A stretch of 64,000 nt of DNA, taken from NCBI RefSeq assembly GCF_026210795.1, contig NC_089455.1:2790001-2854000 (forward strand). Direction: 5' to 3'. The stretch comes from Rhizophagus irregularis. Its lineage: Eukaryota; Glomeromycota; Glomeromycetes; Glomerales; Glomeraceae. Numbering within the stretch: position 1 is the first letter of the stretch; each line of letters opens with the position of its first letter. Under the pieces are notes generated by a model. It did not search any database. It was not told where the DNA came from and worked only from the letters and a program-made list of their open reading frames with translations. Shown one piece after another: positions 22,837 through 34,637 of this stretch. The translations under genes and the position numbers were made by a program.

Positions 22837-24476
22837 CTCAATAATATTTCTATAAAATGATAAAATAAGTTTAGATTTTAAGAGAAAGTTGGAGAAAGGT
22901 TTCAAGAAAAACTTGAGAAACTTGAGAAAGTTTGAGAGAAGTCTAAGGTATATATATACTTTATATACTTTTCTGAATACATCATGATTAATTATAAAAT
23001 GATCTTTATAAACTTTTAATTGGGGACACGAAATATGATATAATGATATAAATGATATAAGCATAGTAAAAAAAAAGTTTATAAAATTAACTTGTCGGCA
23101 AGCGAAACAAGGTGATTCATACGATTTTATCATTACTCAGATTGCATTCACGAAGTATTTATTAATTCTTCGGTTGTACAACAACAATTAGTAGCCAATA
23201 AAATTAATTTTAAATTATGTCATAACGATAAATCTAAAGCGTTTTCTCTGATGTAAGATTTTACGTATACAACTTTTTTTTTCTTATTCCGACCCCAAGC
23301 CGTCATGCTATTTTCTCCGAGCATGAACCTATCGCAGTTTAAGAAGTGTTGACGAAAAAATTATTAAAGTCCGGACGAGACACTTCACAATTAAGGTATA
23401 AATGAAATATATTTTTTTGGCTGTGACTGTGCATTTGCAAGGGAGTGATTCATAGCTTGTAAAGCTAATCTCTATTTTTTTGTTCAGAAATTTCGAGGAC
23501 CTTACTATGGAGGTGGGATATTTTCGTACGGAAACTTCAACATTTCTTCTTTTTCCTTAGAATATAGTGTTACAAGATTTTTATATAAACTCGCAATAAA
23601 AAAAATAAAATGCTCAGATATTTCCGTACATAATATTCATAAGCTTCAATATTTCTTTAGGAAAAAGACGTTATGGGAGTTGATAACGCCAAACGAAATT
23701 TTCTTCTTTTTCTTTTTTATCTTTCTTTTTTCGAATGTAGCAATGGGAATATTATAAACATGTTTGTTTAATAATAAAGTAATAAATTTGAATAACAAAT
23801 TTGGAATAATCTTAATAATTTTTCTTTAATAAATTATGTAGTTACAATAAAGAAAGTTTTTATATATGAACCGTGAATAAAATTATAGAATGAGAAGTCT
23901 TATGACTCAAGTACATTTTTTTTTATACATTAAATAAAATTATTAATTATGTACATGAAAAAAAAAAAATGCCAAAACAAATAAATGAACCTTAACAGTT
24001 ACGTATAATATTAACCTTTTTGATTACAAAGTTTACTAATTTACCAGTTCAAATTTTAATATTTTACTCTTTATCTTCTCAACTTTCTTTTCCAGTCATT
24101 TGAGTATTTTGAGTAGAGCAAATAATCAAAATTAACCATTTATGGTTTATCAGATAGTCCAGTCCGATTTCAAATGATCTCTAATTATGTTAACATGGTA
24201 ATAGTTAATCTATTGGAACAAGTTCAGATCGCAATATAAAAAAAAATAATATAAAAATACCCTTTGGCAAATTTTTAAAAGAAATTTATATTTTTTTCGT
24301 TCTGAAAATTGAAAGTTTCTCTCGTTCAAATCATTTCTTCTACGAATTCCATTGGTTATTTCTTAAGATATATAAAGTGTTATACCGATAATATACATAT
24401 TTAGTTCAATTGTTGCTTTGAAGAAAAAAAAAATAATATATTTTGAGAAACATCTTTAACGCAAGAAGTTTTTACA
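22837..24476. other. Intergenic region between divergent genes
   Basis: This separates the Crinkler gene (start at 22836, minus) from the N/Q-rich gene (start at 24477, plus). The upstream in-frame extension of the Crinkler to 23133 is Phe/Leu/Ile-rich and I take it as untranslated. No other frame or repeat is supported; promoters presumably lie here. Confidence 0.5.
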
Positions 24477-24987
24477 ATGACTCATGGATCCGGAAACAAT
24501 CACCAACAGATGTGAACCAAGTAGAGCATACTCGAATGGAACATAACCAAATAGAACATAATCAAATGGGATATATCCCAAATGTTTCATATAATAATAA
24601 CTTTAATATTTCTAGCGACCCTTTAGATACGACAACTTACATAACTGGCAATTACAAAGAGTCCTCTTTTATGGATAATCAACTTGGTACTTCAGCTCAA
24701 TACCATCATCCTACGTTCACTACATCGTATTACGTGCCGCAACATAACTCTCCGCTTCAATTCCAAAATAACTTCTCATCAGTTAATTCTCCTCAACCGA
24801 ATAATTCCGAAATCTTTAGACTTAATATTCCCGGGTTTAGAATTATCGTTATACCTAATTCTGTAAATTTAGCTAATTTGGATTTACAAAATTTGTTTCA
24901 ACCCCAAATATCGTTACTGAAAACTTGCAAACTCACTCTCAAAATACTTTTGGTTTAAATGATTCATTTGATTTTAATAACTTTTAG
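24477..24987 (+). pseudogene. Asn/Gln-rich low-complexity protein, frameshifted
   Basis: ATG at 24477 gives MTHGSGNNHQQ, the reading then shifts to a frame with VEHTRMEHNQIEHNQMGY and a long Asn/Ser/Tyr-rich body, and near 24900 shifts again to a frame ending LNDSFDFNNF-TAG. A hydrophobic segment FRLNIPGFRIIVIPNS precedes the tail. The Q/N-rich gene at 62292-63119 has a comparable tail (TNFIIIPSSDMIQQVLACL). Such tails resemble what I remember of C-terminal regions of AM-fungal HMG-box proteins, but no HMG box is visible here, so function is open. Confidence 0.4.
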
Positions 24988-26969
24988 TGACTAAACAATA
25001 TTCTTTTCTTTTTTCTAATTTAATATTTTCTTAAATTGTATTCTTTAAATATTTTATTATGTAATCATTTTCATTATATTGTTTAATAAAGTTATACATA
25101 TCTGACCAATTATTTTAAGTCGCAGTTGTATTATATAATGTATTTCATATGTGAGTTTTTGCTTCCTAGCAAAAAAAAGTTTTTCAATATACCCACTCTT
25201 TGACATGCGAATTCGTTTAAATTTAGGAATTAAAGTATCAAATACAATTCTCTTTGCAATCTTTAAGATATGATTCTAGAACTTTTACTAAAGTGCATAC
25301 ATAAACTATTTGAATTATGTGGCAGAATTTTCGGTAATGAAATAGAATTCGATGCTAACTAAAATTATACATTAAACCTTCTCATTTGACATTTCAGATT
25401 AATGATGTGAAATACCAGAGTCATAAAAATAAAAAACCGCGAATGACATTTCTGTTATTAAATTATCAATGTCATATAAATAGGGACTTTTCAATATTTC
25501 CAAAGTTTAGATAATTTTGAAATAATCAAAAAAAAGATTTATTTATCATAAAATGTATAGTTAATAGTATGTAGTAAAAAAATTATTATACAAAGAAATG
25601 ATCAAAAAAAAAAAGTATTGACAAAATGAATAATGAATAATTAATTGAGTTCATTGTTAATAATTCGATGTATAACTTTTTTTTATTTATTTCAGTATAA
25701 ATTTAAAATTTATATATACTTCAGGCAATATACGCATTTGAAGTAGGGTCCCAAATCATTGAATTAAAAACTATTATTTAAGCGTAGCATTAAATTGCTG
25801 TTTTATGTATATTTCATTCCATTTTTAATAAGTAATAATTAGGACATTAGGACAAGATAGATATAATCAATGGCTTAAAGGGGAGAAACACCTCCATCAA
25901 ATACATCGTAAACTAAAATATTTCTACATCCATATCACGTAAGCATGCAAAAAATTTCCTGTTGAACTTCAGTTCGTGTATTTTTTGATATATTCGACCA
26001 CATAGTTCACCTTTGGGATTTCAAAGTAAATGACAGAGTTTTGTAACATTCTAAATTTTCAATTGGGTTCGTTCTATTATTGATAAATTATAAATGTCAG
26101 AAAAATCTCAAAGAAAAATATTATAAATTTGTGATAACGATCTATTACTAGCAAAAATTGGTTAAAGGATCCTGACTTTTGATTTCAATTATATTGCAAA
26201 TTTTGTGATGAAATTATTTTCATATATTTCCGTTGAGTATGTTTAACCAATATCGTAAAATGAAAAAGAGCATCAAAAATAAGAGCTTTAATATTAAGGA
26301 AAAGTTCAACTTACCATTAGTTTGAGTAAAGTTATTTTTCCAACGTAACAAGACATATTTTTAATTAAAATAAATATTTTGCTTTCTCCCAAAAAATTAT
26401 TAGAAATTAGGAAAATAAGTCATACTATGAAATTAAGTGAAATTAACTGTTAAAGTATCGGTATTATTTAAATAGTTACGGTATCATCGATTGACTCTGT
26501 TACGGTATGGTCATTTTTTTACCGGTATGAAGATCCATTTGTGCATCATACTGTACTTACACCTTTGGTTGTATAATATTCATACAACCAAAGTTACAGG
26601 TACGGTACAAACTGCCATACAAATATCGTACCTGTATTGTAAATATTGTAAACCGCAGTAATACAATAAATCTTGCCAAAAATAAACATGTTGAAAAGTC
26701 TAAAAGGAAAAATGAAATTAAAATCTATGTAAAAATTAATAAAAAAGATTTCGATTTGTATAAACAGTTGCTAATTTATGTATTAATTATTTTATTTACA
26801 TTTATTTTACAATATATTGTTACATTAATTATTTTGATTTTAACAATTATTATTCTTCAACTGTAGCATATTGAAATTTGAAATATTTTTTTTTAAAAAA
26901 AAGCTCTACATATTATATTATACATATTAAATCTTATACAAATTTTTAGCAAAGTAATAATAGCATATT
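24988..26969. other. Long intergenic stretch with one palindrome
   Basis: A+T-rich, no gene seen. A perfect 12-bp stem CTTTGGTTGTAT / ATACAACCAAAG (26563-26574 and 26582-26593, 7-nt loop) sits inside a longer imperfect palindrome rich in GGTAC and GTATGG (about 26480-26670), probably a foldback MITE. Similar GTACC-rich sequence is found at 29250-29390. Confidence 0.45.
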
Positions 26970-28828
26970 TCATTGATTATTATTTAATTCCATTTCCAAC
27001 TTTTTAATCTGCAACTCTTTTAATTTTAGATCAATTTCATTCTGTTTGAATTGCATTTTCCTCTCTTCTAATGCGATCTTGCGCTCTTCAATTTCCATTT
27101 CAGTGTCATCATCATCATAATCAATCTTTGCCTTTTTTTGAAGCGCGTTGCTTTTCTTTACTGGTTGTTCTTTTGGATAGTTTTCTAACTATTTTTTTTT
27201 ATAACATTAAAACATGATAATACCCATCATAAATAGCAATCAAATCATAAAGTTTATTACTTTATCTGATCTTTTATTAGCTTGCATTTTTTTACCAAAG
27301 TCACTTCTATCTTTACTAGACATATAAATGCCTGTTTGTTGATGTATTTTTATTTTTTTATAGATGCACTCATTATGCTTCCATCCCCTAAATATAAAAA
27401 ATAAAATAGGTATTAAATTATTTATTATATAATTATGCAGATAGTAAAAAATTACCTTAGAATTGCAATTTTTAATTTCAATGATTTGCCTGTTCAATTA
27501 ATCATTGCATGAGCACTTTCAGCAATATTAGTATCAAATGGTGTTGTCTGCCAATCTTCATATGACATTAAGGAATAATGATATGTTAACGAACCCAGAA
27601 CCCATGGTTTCTGATAATATTCTAGCCAATCTAAAAAAATTAAATTGATATAAATTAATATAATTAATACGATTGATAATCTAATAAAGCAAAACAATAT
27701 ATACCTACTTTGTATATCATTTTCATTACGCATTTTAATTTGTCCAAATATTTGATTAATTTCTTCAGAAGAATTTGCTTTAAGAATTTCAAGCATATCA
27801 TGTTTTGTATCTGCACAATAAGGGTAATGGTCAACATTTCTATAAAATTATAAAATTATTAGCAAAAGTTATATTATTAATTTATAAAATATAAAAATCT
27901 TACCTTTTATAATAGATACAACATGATTTAAATACATATTGTAAATGTTCTTTAGCTTTTCGTGTAGGATCCATTTTTTTCATAGTTTTTCCTAATCCAA
28001 GGGCTTGGGCTTGATCTAAATCAGCTAAAACACAAACCCAACCATCACCATGTATATGCCAAAAATAGGCAGGCTTATTAGATAATTTTTCAACCATTTC
28101 AAAAAAGGCTTCAAACATTCTTTGATATTCCTCTTTAGTTGCAATATTAGTAAAAATTATATAAAATGCTAAAACTATAAAGAATGCATTTAAATTAATT
28201 AATAAATCAAATTGAAAAATTAAAATTGTTAACTTACTAATCCTAGATTTTTCTTCATATGCATTAAACTCGAATTCATTAATGTCACCATAAACACATT
28301 TAAATGAAAGATCAACTTCGAAATATTTAAATTCAATGCATTTTGCTACTTGTTCATTAGTCATACATAAAATCATTATATAATCATTATTAAAAAAACC
28401 TAAAATATATATTAAATTATTTTATATTATGTGTAAAGTAAATAATAAATATATTAATAACATTTTTACTTACTAATTTTTTTGATATAATTCTTTATTT
28501 CTTGAGTATTTTGATAAAAATCATATACCACTCCAAGAATCCTTATATACGCAACTCCTTCTTCTGATGTTTCAGATATTCAATTGAACTAAAGAGTGTC
28601 CAATATCTTTGATTTTAGTATCTCTTGTAAATACTGCTATTTCAGATTCTGTATCATCTTCTGCATCTAAGTTGGTTTCTGCTGTCTAAATAAAAATGTA
28701 TTTATTATTTACATCTATTACAATTTTTTTATATAATGATAATTTAATATTAATTAAACTACAAATAGATCAAAGTTCAATGGCTCATCAAATTCATCTA
28801 AATTTATATATTCATATGGTGTAGACAT
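26970..28828 (-). pseudogene. MULE-like DDE transposase, inactivated
   Basis: Start at 28828 (MSTPYEYINLDEFDEP), stop at 26970, about seven exons. Core exons read CIEFKYFEVDLSFKCVYGDI (first Asp), PAYFWHIHGDGWVCVLADLD (second Asp) and TTPFDTNIAESAHAMIN (candidate third acidic residue). This order and spacing fit a MULE-like RNase-H-fold transposase; other DDE families are possible. The last exon is a charged coiled coil (EEERKIALEERKMQFKQNE-like). Breaks: an extra base near 28586 makes TGA in the N-terminal exon, and TGA at 27494 sits where AMIN-Arg-TG is expected (CGA to TGA). Terminal repeats were not found with certainty; the MITE at 28919 is 90 bp upstream and unrelated in its ends. Confidence 0.6.
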
Positions 28829-28918
28829 TTTATTAAAAATGATAAAAAATAATAAAGTTAATAAGTTGAGAAAAAATTAGGGACGAAGAAGAAAAAGTTT
28901 AAATCAGCAAAATCATTA

Positions 28919-29098
28919 GGGAAGTGACACATATGACGTAATTATTAGAGGGGGGTGGGAGATAATTAAAATCTGATGTTACACTTATTCTATTTATATA
29001 AATTGTATAATTAAATTTAATTGGTTATTAAATCTGACAAGGGAGGGAGGGGTAGAATTTATAGTAAAATGAATATGATGTAATATGTGTCACTCCCC
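28919..29098. mobile_element. Harbinger-type MITE, copy 2 (180 bp)
   Basis: Ends GGGAAGTGACACATATGA and the complement of GGGGAGTGACACATATTA, flanked by TTA at 28916-28918 and 29099-29101. It shares the internal TTGGTTATTAAATCTGAC block with copies 1 and 3. Non-coding. Confidence 0.9.
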
Positions 29099-29101
29099 TT
29101 A

Positions 29102-29979
29102 TCAAGATTTAATAAATCTAATCATTTTTGGTACTACATCTGCAGAAATGTTTCACAAATCAAATAAGAGCTAAGAGTACAGGTATTATTTGATAAATAT
29201 GATTAAAAATACCTAGAGGTTTGAAATTTTCCATTGTATATCAGTATGATAAGTATAATTAGCATAATTTTATATCATACCTATATCTTATCAATCGTAC
29301 CTTACCTATCATATAATATAGTACCGTAACTAAATACTATATACTCCAATTAATTGTACCAATTGTACTGATGTACCAATAATTAATCTACTAATCATAG
29401 TGCATAAAATTTTTACTAATATTGTTTTATTTTTTTAAATTGTCAAAAAAAAAAATTATTTAAAAAAAACAGTAAATATAATTCCAACTCCAGCCTTGAT
29501 AAAAAAAGCGGAATTATTGAAGCTGTTGTTGTGAATAAACTAATTTTTGCTGACAAAATGGACAAATTTATTTCTAGGCTTACTCGCCCTAAAATTTCAC
29601 ACGAAAAAAATTTAAATAACATCATCTATCACATGAGAAATAATAAAAACTCTCAAGTAAAAAATTAAAAAAAATTTCTTTTACTGTAAAAAACCCTTTG
29701 GCCACAAACAAAAAAAAAGAAAATTTATAAAAATAATTTTTAATTATAAAAAAAAAAGATTTATATTTTTGGTCTTTATATTTATATAGATTGTTAACAT
29801 TTAGATTGGGCATTTTTTTTTTTAGTTTAGTCCTTTTTAGGACCAATTTTTCTGTCTTAAAAGGGCTAATTCCTTTTTCTTTTCCCCTGTTATCTTTCAT
29901 TATTTCCTTAGTAACCTTGTCTTTAACATAAATATAAAAAATAAAAAATCCTGTATTTATTCCATATGAAATATATTTT
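29102..29979. other. A+T-rich spacer, no supported gene
   Basis: GTACC/GGTAC-containing words at 29250-29390 may be a decayed MITE. Minus-strand frames at 29443-30014 are Lys/Phe/Ile-rich and broken by poly-A/T; I do not call them. Confidence 0.35.
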
Positions 29980-29988
29980 GTCACACCT

Positions 29989-30231
29989 AAGGTTGCTTGT
30001 CTAAACCTCTTCAAAATCCTACGATTAGTTTCGTCAAAATTTTACTATAGATTTATTATAGTTTCGGCAGAGTTTCGGCAGTTTCGGCATTTATAATAAG
30101 TTTTGGCAGTTTCGCCATTCTCCAAAGTTTCGCCAGTTTTTTAATATAACTTTAATATAGTTTTGGCAGAATTTCGCTTTTCGGCGAAACGCCATCTTGC
30201 CTAAACCCCTAGGTTTCGGCAAGCAACCTTA
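29989..30231. mobile_element. MULE-type MITE, copy 1 (243 bp)
   Basis: Ends AAGGTTGCTTG and CAAGCAACCTT(A), with the 9-bp direct repeat GTCACACCT at 29980-29988 and 30232-30240. Nine-base duplications are characteristic of Mutator-like elements. The interior is built of TTTTGGCAGTTTCG words. Copy 2 (42770-49218) has the same ends and interior but is split by element B. Confidence 0.85.
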
Positions 30232-30240
30232 GTCACACCT

Positions 30241-30700
30241 TTAAATTTTAAAAATTTTATAATGCTTAATTTATTTATGACTGGTAAAAAAAAGATAGTT
30301 TTCTCTAACAATGGTTCTGGAACTTGTTCCTTAGTTTAAAAGTTTAAATTACAATTAAGGGTTGACATATAATTTATAACTTATTATCAAAAATAATTGG
30401 TTAAATATCGGAAAATTTTTTGGGGTGCAGAACTGCGGAGATCTGTAAAATTAGCAGATCTCCACTTTTTTTTTGTCATTTTTTGTGTATTTCTGCGAAG
30501 TTCTGTAAACTTTGCAACTTCGCAGATAATTGAATATTTTTATCTATAAAATCAGCAAAATTCTGCAATTTTGCAGAATTTCATTTAACAGAAAATTTAA
30601 AACATGCCAGTTTTACGAAGTTCTGCGAAATAGCAAATCTTCGCTTTTTGTCCTTTTTTTTTTGCGAAACTCTGCGAAATTCTTTAACTTAAAATTGCGG
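30241..30700. repeat. TTCTGCGAA-rich dispersed repeat
   Basis: CGGAAAATTTTTTGGGGTGC at 30411 is followed by many copies of TTCTGCGAA, TTCTGCAATTTTGC and AGATCTG. The same head is found inverted at 36838-36858, followed on that strand by TTCTGCGAAAATTT units. It looks like two copies of one dispersed family in opposite orientation. Confidence 0.6.
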
Positions 30701-30927
30701 GTTTATAATTGCATTTAAACTTTGAGTAACTAACTAATTAAACTTTTCGATTTCAATTAATAATTAAGCTTAATTAAGCTTTTCAATCATTTCTGTTGAT
30801 AATTTATTTTCGCTAAAGTTTTTTAATAGTTTTTTTTTAATACTTTCATTAAAGTTTTTCAACAAATTTACAAATTTTATTTTTTAAACTTTCTGACTTT
30901 ACTTTTGTTAAAGTTTTCCAGTAATTT

Positions 30928-33900
30928 TTAAAACATGTATTTATTTAACAAATAACGATTTACTTTGCCAAACCTTGGAACTATATGAACTTCTTAGTTA
31001 ATTGAACCGATTGGTATTGTGTTGTATTCTTTGGTGTAATACAACTGCGGACACCCATACAGTTCGGGTTCCTCTGTAATAATATCAAACTAACGAACCA
31101 GAGCAAGTTCATATGGCTCTTTGAAAGAACCCCAGAAGAATTTAAATAATAACAACACCTTATAAAGAAAATTGATTAATGACATACAACACTTTATCAA
31201 TCTTAATTATTCACTTACTTTTCCATACCAAGCTTTCTCATCCGAATTGTATTGCTCTTGATTTTTCACAGGAGTTACTGCAATATTACCGAACCATTCT
31301 TTACCTTGGAATTCTCCTGTCGTTCTTAAAATATGTCTATCTTCCAGGTGTACTGAATCATAAATTTTAATGTAAAATTCGTCACTTTCAGACTTCTGCG
31401 AAGATGTGTCCAGAAAGGTATCTAAAGTTGAAATTAATTGCGATAACCCTTCAATGAAGTTTGAATGTGATGGATTTTCAGATTTTTTCAATGATTTTAT
31501 TTTTTAGTCGATATTATCTAATGTTAGTTCCCAAAGTACTTTTCCAAATCCTTTGGCTTTACGATGAATAACTTTTTTAGCAGAAGATGTCAATTTTTTG
31601 TGTTTTACCTATAAAAAATATTATTAAATGTATGTATATTTCAAAGAAATTGATTTCAGTCATGTCAGATTTAACTAACAGTATTCACCAATTGTCTCAT
31701 TATGTCTTTTCTGTTTGATAACCGATATGGGGTTTTGACATATGATTTGTGGAGGGTTTCGTACGTTTCCGTTGACAACCCATTCAATGCACCATATTTT
31801 CTAATAGCAGGCACTGAAAACAATCAAAATAAATTAGGATAAAATCATATACCTGCGTGATACCGCCAACTGTGTAACTTTGGAAAATTGCAGTCAGTAG
31901 TGGACAATGGAGAGAAGATCTTTTTGAAATCAATACACCAATCAATAATTGCTGACTATAATTGATAATCTTTAGTGTGTTGATGATTTCCAACGTGACT
32001 TTATGAACTTTGACTTACTTCAAAAATTTTCAGATCTTTTTCAGTATACATTTCTTTCTTACTCATTATGTACATCTTACTAAACTTTGCGTAAAGTTCG
32101 CAAAGTTCTTTACAGGTTATTTCATTCCCTTCAAAAATTTCATCTAAGGCAAAAAGGGCAATTTTCATTATATTACGATAGTCTGACGTAGTAAGTACGT
32201 TTAAATGTCCTAATTTATGTAAAAGTTTAAGACCCGGGAAGCGAGGAATCTGATGAAGTTGATCATCAAATTTTTTTTGTAGTTCTGTTTCTCTGACTGC
32301 CTTCAAAATATCTTGTGTAAATTCCAATTGGTATTTGAAGAGTCCAAGATCAATATAGTGCATACGGTCAGGAATGCAGACTTTGTATATATTCAAATTT
32401 CTGAAACAAATTATACGTGCGTAAAAATTTACATCTTTGAAATTCATTACAGAAATATAAAGATATTTACGGAAATTTCCAGAAGGAATTTTCAACGGAA
32501 TGCACAAAATACTTCTTTCCTTGGCCATCGTTGATTACTTGCTTTATATTTTCATGAGTTCTATGAGATACGTTCTCTAGTTTAAGACTCATATTGTTCA
32601 GATCACTTTGCAAAACCATGCAAGTATGGCATGGCATTTTGCACCACGCTCCTTTATATATCGCAGTTATATCATCAGCTTCAAGCATATCTGCGAGAAA
32701 AAAGATATCCGTGTAGCGAAAGTAATCACTTGTCCATTAATTCCAAAATATAGCGCTTCGGATTTTTCTAATAAAGGTTGGAGCATAATTTTAAAGCATT
32801 TATGATATACATCGTGCTGTAAGCTTCGAAAACTTTCTGTTGTTTTGATTCCTGTATCTTGGACTTTAGGGAGAAATCCTAAAAGAATTTTAGTCTCTGG
32901 CAAATTTCGAACACGATTTGGAATGTTACTAAGAGTTAAAAAAACTGGATGGCCTGATGATTTCCCAAGTCTATCGAAAATTGTTGCGTTTGAGTATAAG
33001 ATGATGGACAATAGTCGATTTAATGATGGAAGATTCTTTTCAGTTTTTAACCACCAGTTACCTTTGAAAGGTTCACCAAATATTCTTGTTTCACCTCTAT
33101 CATCCTGAGAATATAAACAACTAAATAAGCATAAATAATGTAATTTATCATTGCAGACGGAAATCAAATTATTATACAGACCTTCATTTTATTTTGGATT
33201 CCTTTATGGACAAAGTTATTGGCTACTTCTAGTCGTTGCAGAAGAGCTTGAATAGCACGAAAAAGTGGGCGATAGTAGAGGGTAAAATTAATTTCATTAT
33301 AGGTCGCAACAACCTTTTCTTTAAAGTTTATCAAAGGTGAATTTATTTGATTAAGATAATTCTTGCCATTTTTCGTTGAACTTGGTAATGGTGATTTGTC
33401 TAAATTACTATGTTTGTTGAAAAACTTTATTATTTTATCATCTATCTTATTAGAGATATTACCTTCTACTATCAACTCCAAAAAGTCGTGATATGCATCA
33501 TTCGGCCATTTTACTACGTGCTCTGGTGTGGGTTTTCCATCAACTACATCTATGGCATCATCTAATGACGCACCCTGAAGGTCTTCAGGATTAATGAATT
33601 CAGTATTTTCAAAGTTTACTAATTCTGATTCTGCTTCTGATTCTTCAAAATTTGCTTCAACCCTCTCTTCTAACTGTAACCTTTTTCGCAAATGATAACG
33701 TGGTTCATCTTCTAACTCATCTGCAATATTTACTAAGTCTTCATCTTGAGATAAAGATTCAAATTGCTTCATCTCATTATTATCATCCTGTGATGTAAGC
33801 TTTTCTTGCAAAGTATTCATTGGCATAATAATTGACGTGCTCCAAAGTTCTGCATCATGTTCTGATCTTATCATTTCTCTTAATGGCTGCAACAAAGATC

Positions 33901-34030
33901 TTTGCTGTACTGGTGACTCATTTAGTTGGGAGGATCTCATTTTCCCGTGATGTTTAGCATTGGCATGTTGTTTTAAACTGCCGTAAGTTGAAAATTCTCT
34001 TTTACAAATTTGGCATTGATATCTAACCAT
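30928..34030 (-). pseudogene. Plavaka-like (KDZ superfamily) transposase with N-terminal C2H2 finger, inactivated
   Basis: Start at 34030 with a C2H2 finger (CQICKREFSTYGSLKQHANA, then KHH), an acidic linker, then PLPSSTKNGKNYLNQI and LYYRPLFRAIQALLQRLEVA, a segment typical of Plavaka transposases. Later exons carry the GEPFKGNWWL and VFLTLSNIPN regions, then CIPDRMHYIDLGLFKYQLEF, PRFPGLKLL, FPKLHSWRYHA and GALNGLSTETYE, all in the order seen in Plavaka. Exons are roughly 33168-34030, 32700-33110, 32410-32690, 32035-32400, 31855-31985, 31685-31815, 31215-31610 and 30928-31160. Breaks: a shift in the T-run near 32700, TAA at 31504-31506, TAG at 31090-31092 (Trp expected) and TAA near 31010. 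Clearly dead. It transcribes away from the gene at 34638. Confidence 0.7.
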
Positions 34031-34199
34031 TTTTATTTGAAGAACAATTTATGAGGATTTATTTGCGGTATAGTAAATATTTGTTTTTATTTGTTCTTTG
34101 CTAATTTTAAGCGAATTTTAGTGATTTTATTAATGATTATTTTAATTAATGCGAAATTATGAATTTTGTGAATTTGCGAATTTTAATGAAGAATTTGAT

Positions 34200-34560
34200 A
34201 TTTCTTTCGTTTGTGTGAATTCTCAATTTTTTTTGATTTTTTTTGATTTTTTTACATTTTTGGCGCAGAGGTTCAATTATTTTAATTTACAGATTTTTAA
34301 TCATTCTATTTTTAAATTTTAATCATTTTAATTTGCAGATTTCTTAATTATTTTATTTAATTTTAATCATTTTAATTTACAGATTTTTAATTATTTCTAT
34401 TTTTAAATTTTAATTATTTTAATTTACAGATTTTTAACTATTTCTATTTTTAAATTTTAATCATTTTAATTTACAGATTTTAATCATTTTAATTAATATT
34501 TTTACTGATAATTAAATTATTTAATTTATAGATTTTGGATTTTTTTATCAATTTCGGTAA
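34200..34560. repeat. Minisatellite TTTTAATTTACAGATTTTTAA, about six units
   Basis: Units of 45-56 bp combine TTTTAATCATTTTAATTTACAG with ATTTTTAATTATTTCTATTT. The array fills the gap between the divergent Plavaka-like gene and the hypothetical at 34638. Each unit contains an acceptor-like TTTACAG, which could confuse gene finders. Confidence 0.7.
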
Positions 34561-34637
34561 TCAATTTTTTATTTAAATTGTTTCGTAAATTTCAAGTATA
34601 TTTTTTCCTATACAATTTTCTAAATTAGTTGTTAATA

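Noticed and set aside
22837-23133. N-terminal extension of the Crinkler gene
   Set aside because: The added 99 residues are Phe/Leu/Ile-rich as in random A+T DNA, while the ATG at 22836 starts directly before the domain.
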